From Stratiolaelaps scimitus (Eukaryota; Arthropoda; Arachnida; Mesostigmata; Laelapidae), in NCBI GenBank assembly GCA_019614645.1, contig JABWDB010000016.1, forward strand, positions 4,526,001-4,590,000: 64,000 nucleotides of DNA. The letters are read 5' to 3'. The notes under the pieces were generated by a model, which saw only the letters and a program-made list of their open reading frames with translations, had not been told where the DNA came from and ran no database searches. A program made the translations under genes and the position numbers. Numbering within the stretch: position 1 is the stretch's first letter; each line of letters starts with the position of its first letter. This document shows positions 35,947 through 46,700 of the stretch, in pieces.

Positions 35947-37089
35947 TCAGGTGGCATCTGTTCTCTTTCTCTTATGACTGGAACGAATCTCTCTGTCGCT
36001 ATTGCAAGTCGTTGAACGATCCACGGCTACCCGAAGATTCTGGTGGATATACAACTCGATGTTGAATTCCTTCACAACGTGTCCCCAGGTGGGGAACTTC
36101 TTCGGCGGTTTATAGTGACCTCGACCGTCGTAGCTGCCTTCGACACCGAGCAGCCGGTACATGACGTCAGTAGCGGCAGCCGCCACCCCGTCATCGGTTT
36201 GACGTTTACCCCTGTAGTAGTTATTGCCCGGATAGGACAGGTGATCCCACGCCACCAGCTTGTACAGACGATGCTGAGAGAAGTCGTCCTTCCCTTCCTG
36301 AAACATGATCGGCGTCGAAAGTTGAGGTTTGAGGTGAGTCAGATACGGTTGAACTCTGTACGAGATATGGCCAAGAGTGGTGGTCGCTGATTTGCCCTTG
36401 TACGGCACAAACACGACGCAATCAATATGCTCCCAGCGGTGATGATTCTCCGATAGAATACCGAGCACGGTCTTTTCGAGGCAATCAGGGAGAATGTCGA
36501 TAAAGTTGCCAGCGAAAAGGCCGCACCCAATTCCAGGCAGGGTCACCAAAGCTTTCTGCTCCTCAGTGGCATGCCCATTGATATAATCGAAGACAGGTAT
36601 CAATCGTCGACGCATCAGAGTGGCGTACCTATCAAAGTTAAGTCCGTTGTCTTCGTCAAGAACCTCCTTAAGGTCAGGTGAGTTCTGATTTGACAGCAGA
36701 GCAGCGGAAACGAATAGTAGATGTGCCGAAAATGGCTCGTCGTATGCTTTAAATTGTGGGTCGCGGGTACTCCATACGCCGTTGTCAAACACGGTGACTT
36801 CGATAGCAACGCATATATCGCCCAAGATGGACACCTCCTCCGCTGTCCAATCACTGCCATTACAGCGCAGTTGCGACTTGGCGAAAATGCAGGGCTTTTT
36901 CGTTTTGAAGAGGAGCCCTATGAACTGCTCCGTGGTGAGGTCAGTCAGCGATATCCCTTGGAGTTGCTTTGCGAGGTACGCCCCAGGTTTGTGAGATCCA
37001 GCTTCGAGGTGTTGCTTATAAGCAACGATTTTACTCAGACTTTCGGAAGAAAGAAGAACCTCATAATTGGGCTTGCCGAGTTCGCACAT
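35947..37089 (-). CDS. MavL-like macrodomain protein (DUF4804 type), copy B
   Basis: An intact single-exon 380-residue paralogue of the gene at 30468-31553, about 92% identical over the first 357 residues with no indel (about 30 substitutions by eye). The glycine-rich loop is unchanged. In the aspartate block Asp290 has become Asn (YPGNNYYRGKRQTDDG), and five of the eight residues from 290 to 297 are changed, a local cluster. If this Asp corresponds to the MavL residue I believe it does, catalysis or ligand binding should be altered. After residue 357 the tail differs completely and is longer, ending SSHKRKRTDAT, with a basic cluster that could act as a nuclear localisation signal. Both reading frames survive, which argues against a plain pseudogene. 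Confidence 0.85.
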   Translation of the reverse strand: MCELGKPNYEVLLSSESLSKIVAYKQHLEAGSHKPGAYLAKQLQGISLTDLTTEQFIGLLFKTKKPCIFAKSQLRCNGSDWTAEEVSILGDICVAIEVTVFDNGVWSTRDPQFKAYDEPFSAHLLFVSAALLSNQNSPDLKEVLDEDNGLNFDRYATLMRRRLIPVFDYINGHATEEQKALVTLPGIGCGLFAGNFIDILPDCLEKTVLGILSENHHRWEHIDCVVFVPYKGKSATTTLGHISYRVQPYLTHLKPQLSTPIMFQEGKDDFSQHRLYKLVAWDHLSYPGNNYYRGKRQTDDGVAAAATDVMYRLLGVEGSYDGRGHYKPPKKFPTWGHVVKEFNIELYIHQNLRVAVDRSTTCNSDREIRSSHKRKRTDAT

Positions 37090-39310
37090 ACTGCCGATTA
37101 AAATTGCCTAAAAACGCACATATATGATTCGATTAATGTGGTTGATATCTAGAGAGCGGTAGATCGGTGAAGAATATATGCACTTCATAAAATCTCACGT
37201 AAGAGTCGAATGCTTAATTTGTCTGTGTGTTAGTTGCACAGGCAGACCTTTACGTGCGATTAATTACCTTTTAATGTTAAATAAATAGCTCCTTATTGAT
37301 TCGTAATAAAGATATTACAGATATTTGTAGCCGCAAGTTTTCACTCACACCCATATAGCCGTTACACTCATGGCAAAAAGACGATTGATTCAAGCTGTAA
37401 GTCATGAGAGGATTTCGAATATCCGGCCTAAAATAGCCTAGCTGAATATGGTTTCGACAAGGGAGTCACTATTCTGGCTGACAGACAGAGGGGGAACCCC
37501 GATCAATCAATCTCAATCCGACCTTATCCACAATATGTACTCTGGACGTCCAACGTCAAAACTGACAAAGAAGTGGGCGGACCGTGTGATTTACCTACGA
37601 GCCAATTGTTCGCCAAGAAATGATCGCAAATAGTTGTTTCCGCAATTGCTGACTAGACCGCCCCTATAGGGTCGACTGTGAGACGATCACCTGGTCGATT
37701 AGCCTTGGTCTGGTTAAGTGTAACCTTCATTGGCAAGGAACAAACAGTTGTTTGCAACGAGGAACAATTTCGAGCCATCAGTTGCCGCTTTTCGTTGTAC
37801 GACAGGAACCCAATAGCATCGACTGAAGCGAATGCAAAATCAGAAAGGGTGCCACTGAACAAATGCGTACAAAGTACCTAGTTCAATCAGATTGTAAGAC
37901 AAAAATAGAACGGCCAGATCTGTCGGCAATAACAGCAGACTCAAATATTGTCACCTGCTTTTGAATGTTCAGCTAACTTTAACTCCATGAAGCCGTAGTC
38001 TTGGATGCATATGTTTCTTGTGGCGGCGCAGAACAATCGTAATGAGTCAATCCCGAGCCCTGTACTTTGCACCTTTCTCATAACGAAATCTCGGCTAATT
38101 TGAGATTTGCACAAAACCGTTATCGTGAGTTGGGTCTCACACAAAATATAATAGATACCCCACAAGATTATTTGTTCGAAATCATACCCTTTCATCTGGT
38201 AGAGCAGCATATTATAATAGTTAAATCAGCGCCTGTCTCCCTTGATCTAACAAGGACATTGAAATCTTTAGCCTTTTCGAAATACGCCCATTATGCATAT
38301 GCTTGCTGTATCGAGTTTCATTGACTGTGTTGAGGGACGTCGTACAGCCTTGGTGAGCTGTGCTAATCGTATCTCATCGATAACGATGCATCAACGACAT
38401 ACATAACCACCCTTGTACCACCAAGGCAGTGTCGCTATACTGTGGTTAACATATGTAACTGCTATATATTATAAGTGGATATGAAGGCACCTAGAGTCCA
38501 CCCCAGCGGAACGCCAATGGTAATCACACTTTGATCTCATACGGGATTTCCAATGCCAACCGTGGTGCTGCAGTCGGAAGAGTATGACTGAAGCCATCTA
38601 ATAGTTGTTTTCTCTCAGATGCTAATGAATTTAATTAATAATAATACACTTTATTCAAAGGTTGGCTGTAATACAATACAATGTTCGCCAGGTAACCGAG
38701 TGTCAACTATGAGTCCACTTAATTTACGTTTTGGTTACACGTTGGTGAACAACGTACGAATGTCGTTGATAACGACATTCGCATCGATGTTCACATTGGG
38801 AGCGTCTATGCTGCTGACCAAATGTATACAGGAAACATGCACCAACCTAGCCTACCACGATCACATCGAAACGCTAAAATAACCTGTCGATAATTCTCCT
38901 AATAATCAGTCCATATATCAGTTTTCCGTTATCGAACAGTTGAGCCAATCCACCTCATCCCCTGACGTCGGTTCACTGCCATGGAGGCACAGATACACAG
39001 AGGTGATTTGATAACTGGCCCTGTTGTTTAGTACCAGTGTCTGTCTCGATTGTATCGATTCTTCATTTAGAATCCAGGGTTCGTTGACGATTCAAAGCTC
39101 AAACTTATCGCGCTTAGAGAACACCTCCATGTTAGCACTGTATCATTAGAACACGGAATATACCAATCAATCTGTATATTATAATAATTATAATTCTACC
39201 CTCAATTGAAATATATAAATACATCATTACGTGTAGCAACACTAATTTGATTCCAGGTACCAGTTTGCTCGAGTCGAATTACTGTATCTACAGTTTTTTT
39301 TTTGAAAGGA

Positions 39311-39358
39311 GGTGCAATAACAATTCAATATCGACAGCTATTGAATTGTTGTTGCACC
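39311..39358. repeat. 20-bp hairpin present only in unit B
   Basis: The left arm GGTGCAATAACAATTCAATA (39311-39330) pairs with 39339-39358 with one mismatch around an 8-nt loop. Unit A has only the right arm (at 33400-33419). The B left arm is the exact reverse complement of the unit A version, so the arm was copied in inverted orientation before the right arm in B changed. Confidence 0.85.
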
Positions 39359-40601
39359 AGTCCCACTTTCCAACCTTATCTCTACTACCTTTGCCGGTCA
39401 ACTCTCTCAAAGGGGTCTGCTGCTTTTTCCCACCGCTGGCGGCTTATTCACATTGACAGGATACAATGTTCGTCCCTTCTGGCTCTGGCGAGTTACGACA
39501 AGTCTATGGAGAGTGAGTCAACTGGCACTGCTCGGACAACTACTCAATCAGAATTGATGCGAACTGACCGGCGGAGAGCATCAACCGGCGGTGCTTTGTT
39601 GACAGGGAGGCTGCTCGCAGACGATCGTTGGCGTTTTGGCGAGGAGGAGCCCTAGCCCAGTATTGTTGGTGCCTATTTCTGTACATTGACTAACTACCCA
39701 AAGCTAGCTCCTGGGCCCTTTCGATGTCTGTCGGAGACGCAGGGATGGGTTGTGCACGAACACATATACACACGACACAGCACGGCGAACAGAGGAGGAG
39801 GAGGAGTGGGTCCCGGCGCGCGATTTTTCCTTTGCGACGGCAACTACCACTACGGGCGCAGCGGTAACTCGCTTTCTGTGACGCTGAGCAATCGCCTGTC
39901 CGTCTGTTGCCAAGCTGGTCCAGATGGTGGTGGTAACGGCGTGATAGTGGCAACCAGGCATTCTCAAGGGAACGTTGGTAGTGTTGTGGACGACTACGGG
40001 GCCCTCCCCGATGCCATGGCTCACGGCGCCACACGAAATGCCGCCCGTCGGAGTACGGTAGCTGTAAAGCACGGTTTGCATGCGGAGTACCGTCCGTCTG
40101 ACGGAGTCCGCCGACGACTCCGAAAGCAGAACGAAGTGCATGTGTCGCGATACGAAGGACTGGATGGGCGACTGGTTGTGAGCTCGGATTGGCTCCGTGC
40201 CATACAACTGTGCCTTTGTGTAAACGTACACCGGATAGTTCCAGATACATAGATCCTTTGAACGTAGTTATTCAGGTGGTGGACAACACAGGGGCGAGCC
40301 TACATGTGTTCACGTTATTAACTACTCCCTTATTAATTCCTCACCTAAATAACTCAGGGGAGATACGGAATTTATTTTGCTACAGAAACATTGTTGGTTT
40401 ATTAGACGTTTTCTGAGCCTATAGGTACAGTTTGTAATGCGGAATAAGTTCGACCTCGCAATCGTGTGCATGTATATACGATAAAGAGTTCTCGTATGAA
40501 TCGTTAATTCTGGCCTCACTTCATCTACAAAGTCATATATCACATCTGTGTACCCAGTGGTCGAATACTAACGGAATGCTACCTAGCTGGACCACACTGA
40601 T

Positions 40602-40703
40602 GGACACTTACCCTTTGTATGTGCCCAATGGACACATACAAAGGGCGGATTCAGATAGGGGAACAGCTGAGGGTCAGCTCGAAAAAACAGGACACTTACC
40701 CTT
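40602..40703. repeat. 14-bp direct repeats around a hairpin and a dispersed repeat
   Basis: GGACACTTACCCTT occurs at 40602-40615 and again at 40690-40703. Between them lie a 13-bp perfect inverted repeat (CCCTTTGTATGTG at 40611-40623 with 40633-40645) and the second copy of the dispersed 39-nt repeat (40651-40690). Confidence 0.9.
40651..40690 (+). repeat. Dispersed 39-nt repeat, copy 2
   Basis: Same sequence and orientation as 11557-11595, with one extra A in the A-run. The flanking sequences differ, so the two copies are not part of a larger duplication. Confidence 0.85.
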
Positions 40704-43700
40704 GCGACTCGCGACTCACTGTGCACGTAGTCTCAAATAGCAACCCAAGTGCACAAGCTGCGCAACCGGCTCTTAAACCATTGCCTCAAACGTAACTCTG
40801 AACATTGAAATATCACAAAAATAATAATCGATAAAAGCACATCCGTTAGCCTTATTATTCCCAAAATGACACGTAAGAAGCTGGAAGATCGCTAATTGCT
40901 GCTCATTCGAGTTGAGAAACCTCGAACACATGGTATCAGGCCGTATTTCATCATTGGCCATATGGGCTTTTGTTCGTTTCGACTGGTTGCAAATGGCGAT
41001 CGGTTACAAGCGCACTATACCTATCACTATACCTCATATCAATTAGTTCATAAATAAACAATTTGATCCCTCCACCTCACGCTATAACAGTCGGATGCAG
41101 TGGACCATTAGACAGATATGTCAGATTAGCCCGTAGACATATGAGGTTCATTGAGAATCATGCACCACTCCATATATAGGTAGCCGCCATCGCTGTCTCC
41201 GTAAACTGCGTAAATGCTTTTACGTGACTCGCGTACGATCAACGAAGCTCGCCATGCAGGACGCTGATGAGGACGCTGCTTGAATGGCTGCATGTGTGAC
41301 ATCTAAGCCTGTGTTCCTCGACGTCTGGGCCTGCTGAACATGGATGCTAGCCATACCTTTAACGTGAATAATATTTGATCGCGAAAAGTAAGAGTACATT
41401 TGCGATTAGACACTGCCAGTGGACATCAAGCGTCACAGAAAACGCGATCTGGGTTTGTAAAGGGCTTATCTGCGCGATAACTCAACCGCTAATTGTGGTA
41501 TTTCATCCGGCAACCAGCTTTGCGTTGCTCGAAACTCCATATTGCACTTCTCAAGCTGCGTTTCCAGTGAACTCAATCGGCTCTGATCGCTGATGTAGAC
41601 AGGCGTTTCAGCAGGCGTTGCTGTATGGTAACTGATTTGTATGCGCGTCTCGTGTCATAAACTGGAGATATCGAAGGGTGCAAATGTCGCTTGGAGTAAA
41701 CAGCAAGCAACCACAATATAAACATGTGCAGTGGCGTGGAGGTACAACTGGGCTTACACCAATGCAAGGTTTAGAATGCAAAAAAATGGGCTTCCATATA
41801 TAAGAACAAGTAGATTCTCAGCTTAAACAAATTCTGCACTTCTTCTGCGGAGTGGCCAGATATCTCAAGAAAACGAAACACATGTAGTCCAAGTCGAGCG
41901 AGTTGAGACGCCTCCAACATAATTGGAAACTCACGTAAAGGAAGGCTTCATGAGGTAGTTAGACTAGCGGATTAGCAGCCCTTTAGGCAGTATACCTTCA
42001 ATAGTTTCGTAGGACAGCAGCATTCCCCGAAAACAGCTCATATCATACATAACCAATGGCGAGCAAGCCTGAACGTACAATAATCACAGGAATTGTTATT
42101 GGCGAGGCGGGAGCTGCTATCGAAGAAAATCATTATTTTTGTTTTTTGAGCTGACCCCCTTATAATATACCCCGTTATAATAAATTATTTTCAACGCATC
42201 TTCCCGAAGATTGAACACATTTGACTGTTGAGAACGACGGTGCATTTCGTGCCGAAACACCATAGCCAAGCATCGACTTATTCTAGTCGCCCACACGTAT
42301 TGCATTGCCTATCTCGAAATGTTCAGCAAATAAGATACCGGATGATATATAACTGATCTCTATTTTGTCGAGTTGTTGACTGGTGCCCCCCACGTAAGCG
42401 GTCAGAAGATAGCAGATAATGCTGGATTGGCATAGAGTGTGGCACCGTAATTATAACGCAAAAATACGTTTTAGCCAGAGGTCAAGCAGCAAGTGGTATT
42501 GGTTGAGAAGGACTGTACACGCTTAGCACACAGCAAACAAAATAAGAAGCTGAAACTCAAGGGCCCGCTCACCGAATGAACAACCTTACGGGACCGCATT
42601 CGCAGTATTGATGTTCAATTATCATACATTTTCGAACTTGATCAAATGTACTGCCTTGGAGCAACTGCTTTGCACATTGAATATACCGCCTTGGAGCAAA
42701 AGGATTGCAACACTCGTATAGGGCGTCTGCAGCTCGAAATATTCATTCGGCAGCCATTCCGTGTTCGTGCCTACTTTCTGATTCGGACATTAGTGCTCAT
42801 TTGTACACACCCGTTTAAAGATAACCGATCATCCCTGATCATTTTTCTGCTCAGTTTTCGCTTTGGCATAAGAAAGTGTCGTTTTAAGTCGGCGAGCCAA
42901 GGTAGAACGCGTTCTGCGAAACTGCCCGTTTTTCGGGAACAAAAAAGGGCTAGTATACAAAACTACAAAGGCATCATTTACGAAATTCATTTGAGACGAC
43001 GATACGAAAGTGAATATATAAGAATTCTCGAATCATGAGTGACAATGTTGAAAACCAAAAACATGAGTTTACAGTGGTTGAAGTGAACATCACATTGGTA
43101 CTTTCATCACGTCGAGTCTGCGATGGGACACGTATGCGAGTGACACGTACGAGTCTAGCAATATATCTAGCATAATTTTTATATGATTATTACTCGCTAT
43201 TCGAGGCAATTTATTCAAACATACAGTAGTTAGCAAGTATTATTTCGCTATTTACTCGCTATTTAGTTAATCATAGTTTGAAGGGACATAAACATTTACT
43301 CATTCCGCACTGATGCATCCGTCTATAGATTGATTGATAGATACATAGATATCTACGAAATCGACACACAACTGCCATACACCGACGTTCCTTCGTCCTG
43401 ACAGCCTTTGACGGACCTCATTCATTGCTCGCTGTCTACTCTGGTTTATATATAGGGTGTCTTTCCGAAAAATAGCTTCCTCTTCATACTGTTATTCTCT
43501 TTGCTTTCGGACATGTTGTTCTCTATTGGTTATTCGGGATTCGGATGTCACCAAATGTCACCATTTTTGCAAACATGCCCATGCAACTCTGTCTGCAAAA
43601 GCAGTTTCCCGTTCCACTGGTTGGAACGGACCACGTTAATTGTCCGCCACCTGTATCCACTCGGCGGCGTCGTTACCCGCGATGACTTCATTGACAAGTC

Positions 43701-46700
43701 TGCTTTGGCATTTTCTGGACATAATCGTTTATCGTTTCTGTCGGTCAGGCGACAAGTGGATAGCTCAGCAGTTTAACGTCTCTTGGCTGGAAGTTGACCA
43801 CCGGCCGGTATCTTAGTATCGCCTCACTATTGTTAACCTACTGTAGCCCAGCAGTGTCCGGCCACAGTGGCGTCAGCTGGACCAGATGACCTGAGTGAGT
43901 GTACGTGAGTTCTGCCACAGTCCGGTGGCGGCTGAAGAATCGCCCGATTGTGTTTCTTCTGCTGCTGCTGCTGTTGTGAAGTACTATTGTGCGCATAAAT
44001 ACTGACTCTTCGACAGACGCACGGACGGGCCAGCACAGGCAGCAGCAGCAGCAATAGACCCGGACGCCGCCGCCGTCGCCGAACTGAATATGGTCGATTT
44101 GTGACCGTTTGCGTTGCTCTTCTTCCCGCTACGAAAACATGCAACATGTCTGTTACCTCTCTGCAGTCTGTCAAATGTCTGCCCGCTTGTATGTACGTAT
44201 GTATCCATGTGGATGGCTTCTCAAGTCCAACGGGGTTTTCGTTCTAAACGACAATAACAAGAACAACGCCGCTCATCGTGGTCAGCTGCTGTAAGCCGCT
44301 CGGCCCCAACCTTGACTGCCCTTGGTGTTGTTGTTGTTGTCGTCCTCGTCGTCATTTGGTTGTGGTACCAGCTCGTGCCATTTGGTGTTAGACAACGTTC
44401 AGCCTCTGCTAACGCCCAGTTAGTGCAAACGACCCATCGATTGGCCACGTATACAAGCTGGCAAAGCAGCAGCAACAACAACAACAACAACAGCAGGAGC
44501 GCTACGCGTCGACACATACGTTTCGTCAAACGCTTGAAGTCGAGGCGTTTAGAGAGAAACGGGCCAACGAACACGCGACATCAGCAATCAGCGGACAATA
44601 AAGGGGCGGAACCCGTCCAAGAACGCGACGAAGTCACTCTGACCGGGAGGAGTTCGACTGATTGACTGGCCCTGTAGCCACCGAATGCTCTGGCAACGAT
44701 CCATGTGACGCATACGCCACAGTGTCACGATGGACCCATCGGAACGCGCGCTGCCGGGCAGGCGCATGTCGTGGAAAATTGTATATGAACATATTTATAT
44801 GGGACCCCTTGCAATGCTCATGACTCGCTTGTTAGCACGCGTACACATTCGAGGGATTCTGATGAGCGCAATTTTGTTGGGCGGCCCCGTCGCCAAGCCT
44901 ATGGAGACTCCGGGCGGGGGGCGGCGGTGGGTGTCCACGGGTCTCGATAAACGAGGAGGTCGAAGAAGAAATCTGCTTAGTGAACGGCGAGTTGCATCTG
45001 TCTGAAGACAATCAACAGGCGGAACAGTGCATATTGATTCTGTCGGCTGTGCAGCTAACAACGGCCCATCCCTACGACGGTATAGGATAGGACAATGTTT
45101 CGCGCGTGATCGGCCCAGCAAAATTCGCTAAGATGCCACTTTGCAGAGACAACTTGGTCGAGGGAACGAGCGAATGATTGCAGCTACAGAATACTGGATT
45201 ACGCAGCGTTTATCGGGCAGAGAAGCCCCCCCCCCCCGCCCACGTTCATCCGCTGTAAAATTCGAGCAACAGACCAAGAAGAATAGGTATACGCAATATA
45301 CGTTGCTCGACGTTTTTTTTAATCTCAATTTCCCCCGGTCCCCCTAAATACCCCTCGATATCGTCGTGTGCTATTGTATCAATCGGTGTTGGCGTCAAGC
45401 ATTGTTATTCGGCCGGTAATCAACTCTTATCTTTTCCCTGTCTGTAGCTATTTGTGTTTGTGTGTTTTGCGATCAGACAACGACATGATATTTTTGCCGG
45501 CTCGACATGATGTCTGGCTCAACCACCAATCATCATATTTATTTGACGTCGGTGTGCGCTGACTGCTTGGGAGCCCTGATAGTGGGTGGTTTCCGCCTAT
45601 TGCTGTTATTTATTCACTTTATTTGCACTATACCCCATCTCCCCCTCCCCTTAGAGCCCCGGGGGTTAGCCAACTGACTCATTCAAGTGCGTTTTCATCC
45701 GTCGGCCGTTACGAACAGCTAGATCGACACCCGCACGATTCATGCCAGCCGAATTCGTTCCACTAGTCAGAAGTGTGGAACACACTTTCGGCTAAATAGT
45801 TTCGGGGTATCGTGAAACGAAATCCCATTCTAAAAATATACAATACTATACATATATGCCTTATCTATTAATAATGATGCTTGAGCAGAAATGATTTGAT
45901 CGCAATTTCTATCTCTTGAGTAGTTCATGCTAAATGATCATTTAAGCGCTCTTGCCATGTCGAGTGACCTTGTCTTCTTTTTTTCGCTAAAGATTTTTTG
46001 CTACCTTTGAAACGGGGCGAACCCACTGTACTGTGTGGTGATATATATTTAGGCATTGATTTTGCATCATACAACGGGGTGCTAGAATAGCGGCGCTTGA
46101 TGGTGGAATCAAATCGAAAAATGCCAGTGCGTTTCCGTACACCGATACAAGAGTCGCCGTCTATCGCACTTCTCGGGACTCGAACCAGCGATTGTTCACT
46201 AAGGGGCAGACAACAACGGTAGTTTGTTTGTCTCTGTGAGTTTTATTCGATGTCGGTTTCAGATTCGATGTATGGATGAGGCATATCTACGATTCGATGT
46301 ACGCTTCCCTTCAACATATCGCTGCTCATATACGAGTTTGATTAGCTGTGAGTAGGTTGTTATTCAATTTTATGTATCATGATGGTGGTGTCAAACAGCC
46401 AGTACACTGTGATTTCTAGCTGATCACATGAAAGCCATGTGAACAATCGGAGCAAAGCAGATCGGCTCATTTTCGTGGCAACGGTGACGAAATCTAATTC
46501 CGACTCTGGGCTATTTGCCTCTCTGGCCGGCAGACGGCAACTTTCATTCGTCGAACACAACAGCCAAAACAGTGGAACCGAGAGAGATAAAGGGAGAGCA
46601 ACTTGCTTCGCTGTACAGGATTAACACACAGGTAACAAGCTTGCATTGTTGTCATTCAGGTACGTACCTCCTCATGTAATGACTGACTCGTTTCAGTACA

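Larger units (their letters stand above)
35745..40290 (+). repeat. Segmental duplication, unit B
   Basis: Direct copy of 29905-34545 (same anchors, same order). Unit B carries about 0.9 kb (about 37990-38882) between anchors that are some 50 bp apart in unit A. It also has an extra hairpin arm at 39295-39335. It lacks the mariner relic and is shorter 3' of the gene. Confidence 0.85.

Noticed and set aside
44908..44932. GGGCGGGGGGCGGCGGTGGG as a G-quadruplex
   Set aside because: Only three G runs of three or more are separated by loops, so the four-tract rule is not met.
46160..46190. GGGACTCGAACC resembling a tRNA T-arm
   Set aside because: No acceptor, anticodon or D-arm pairing around it.
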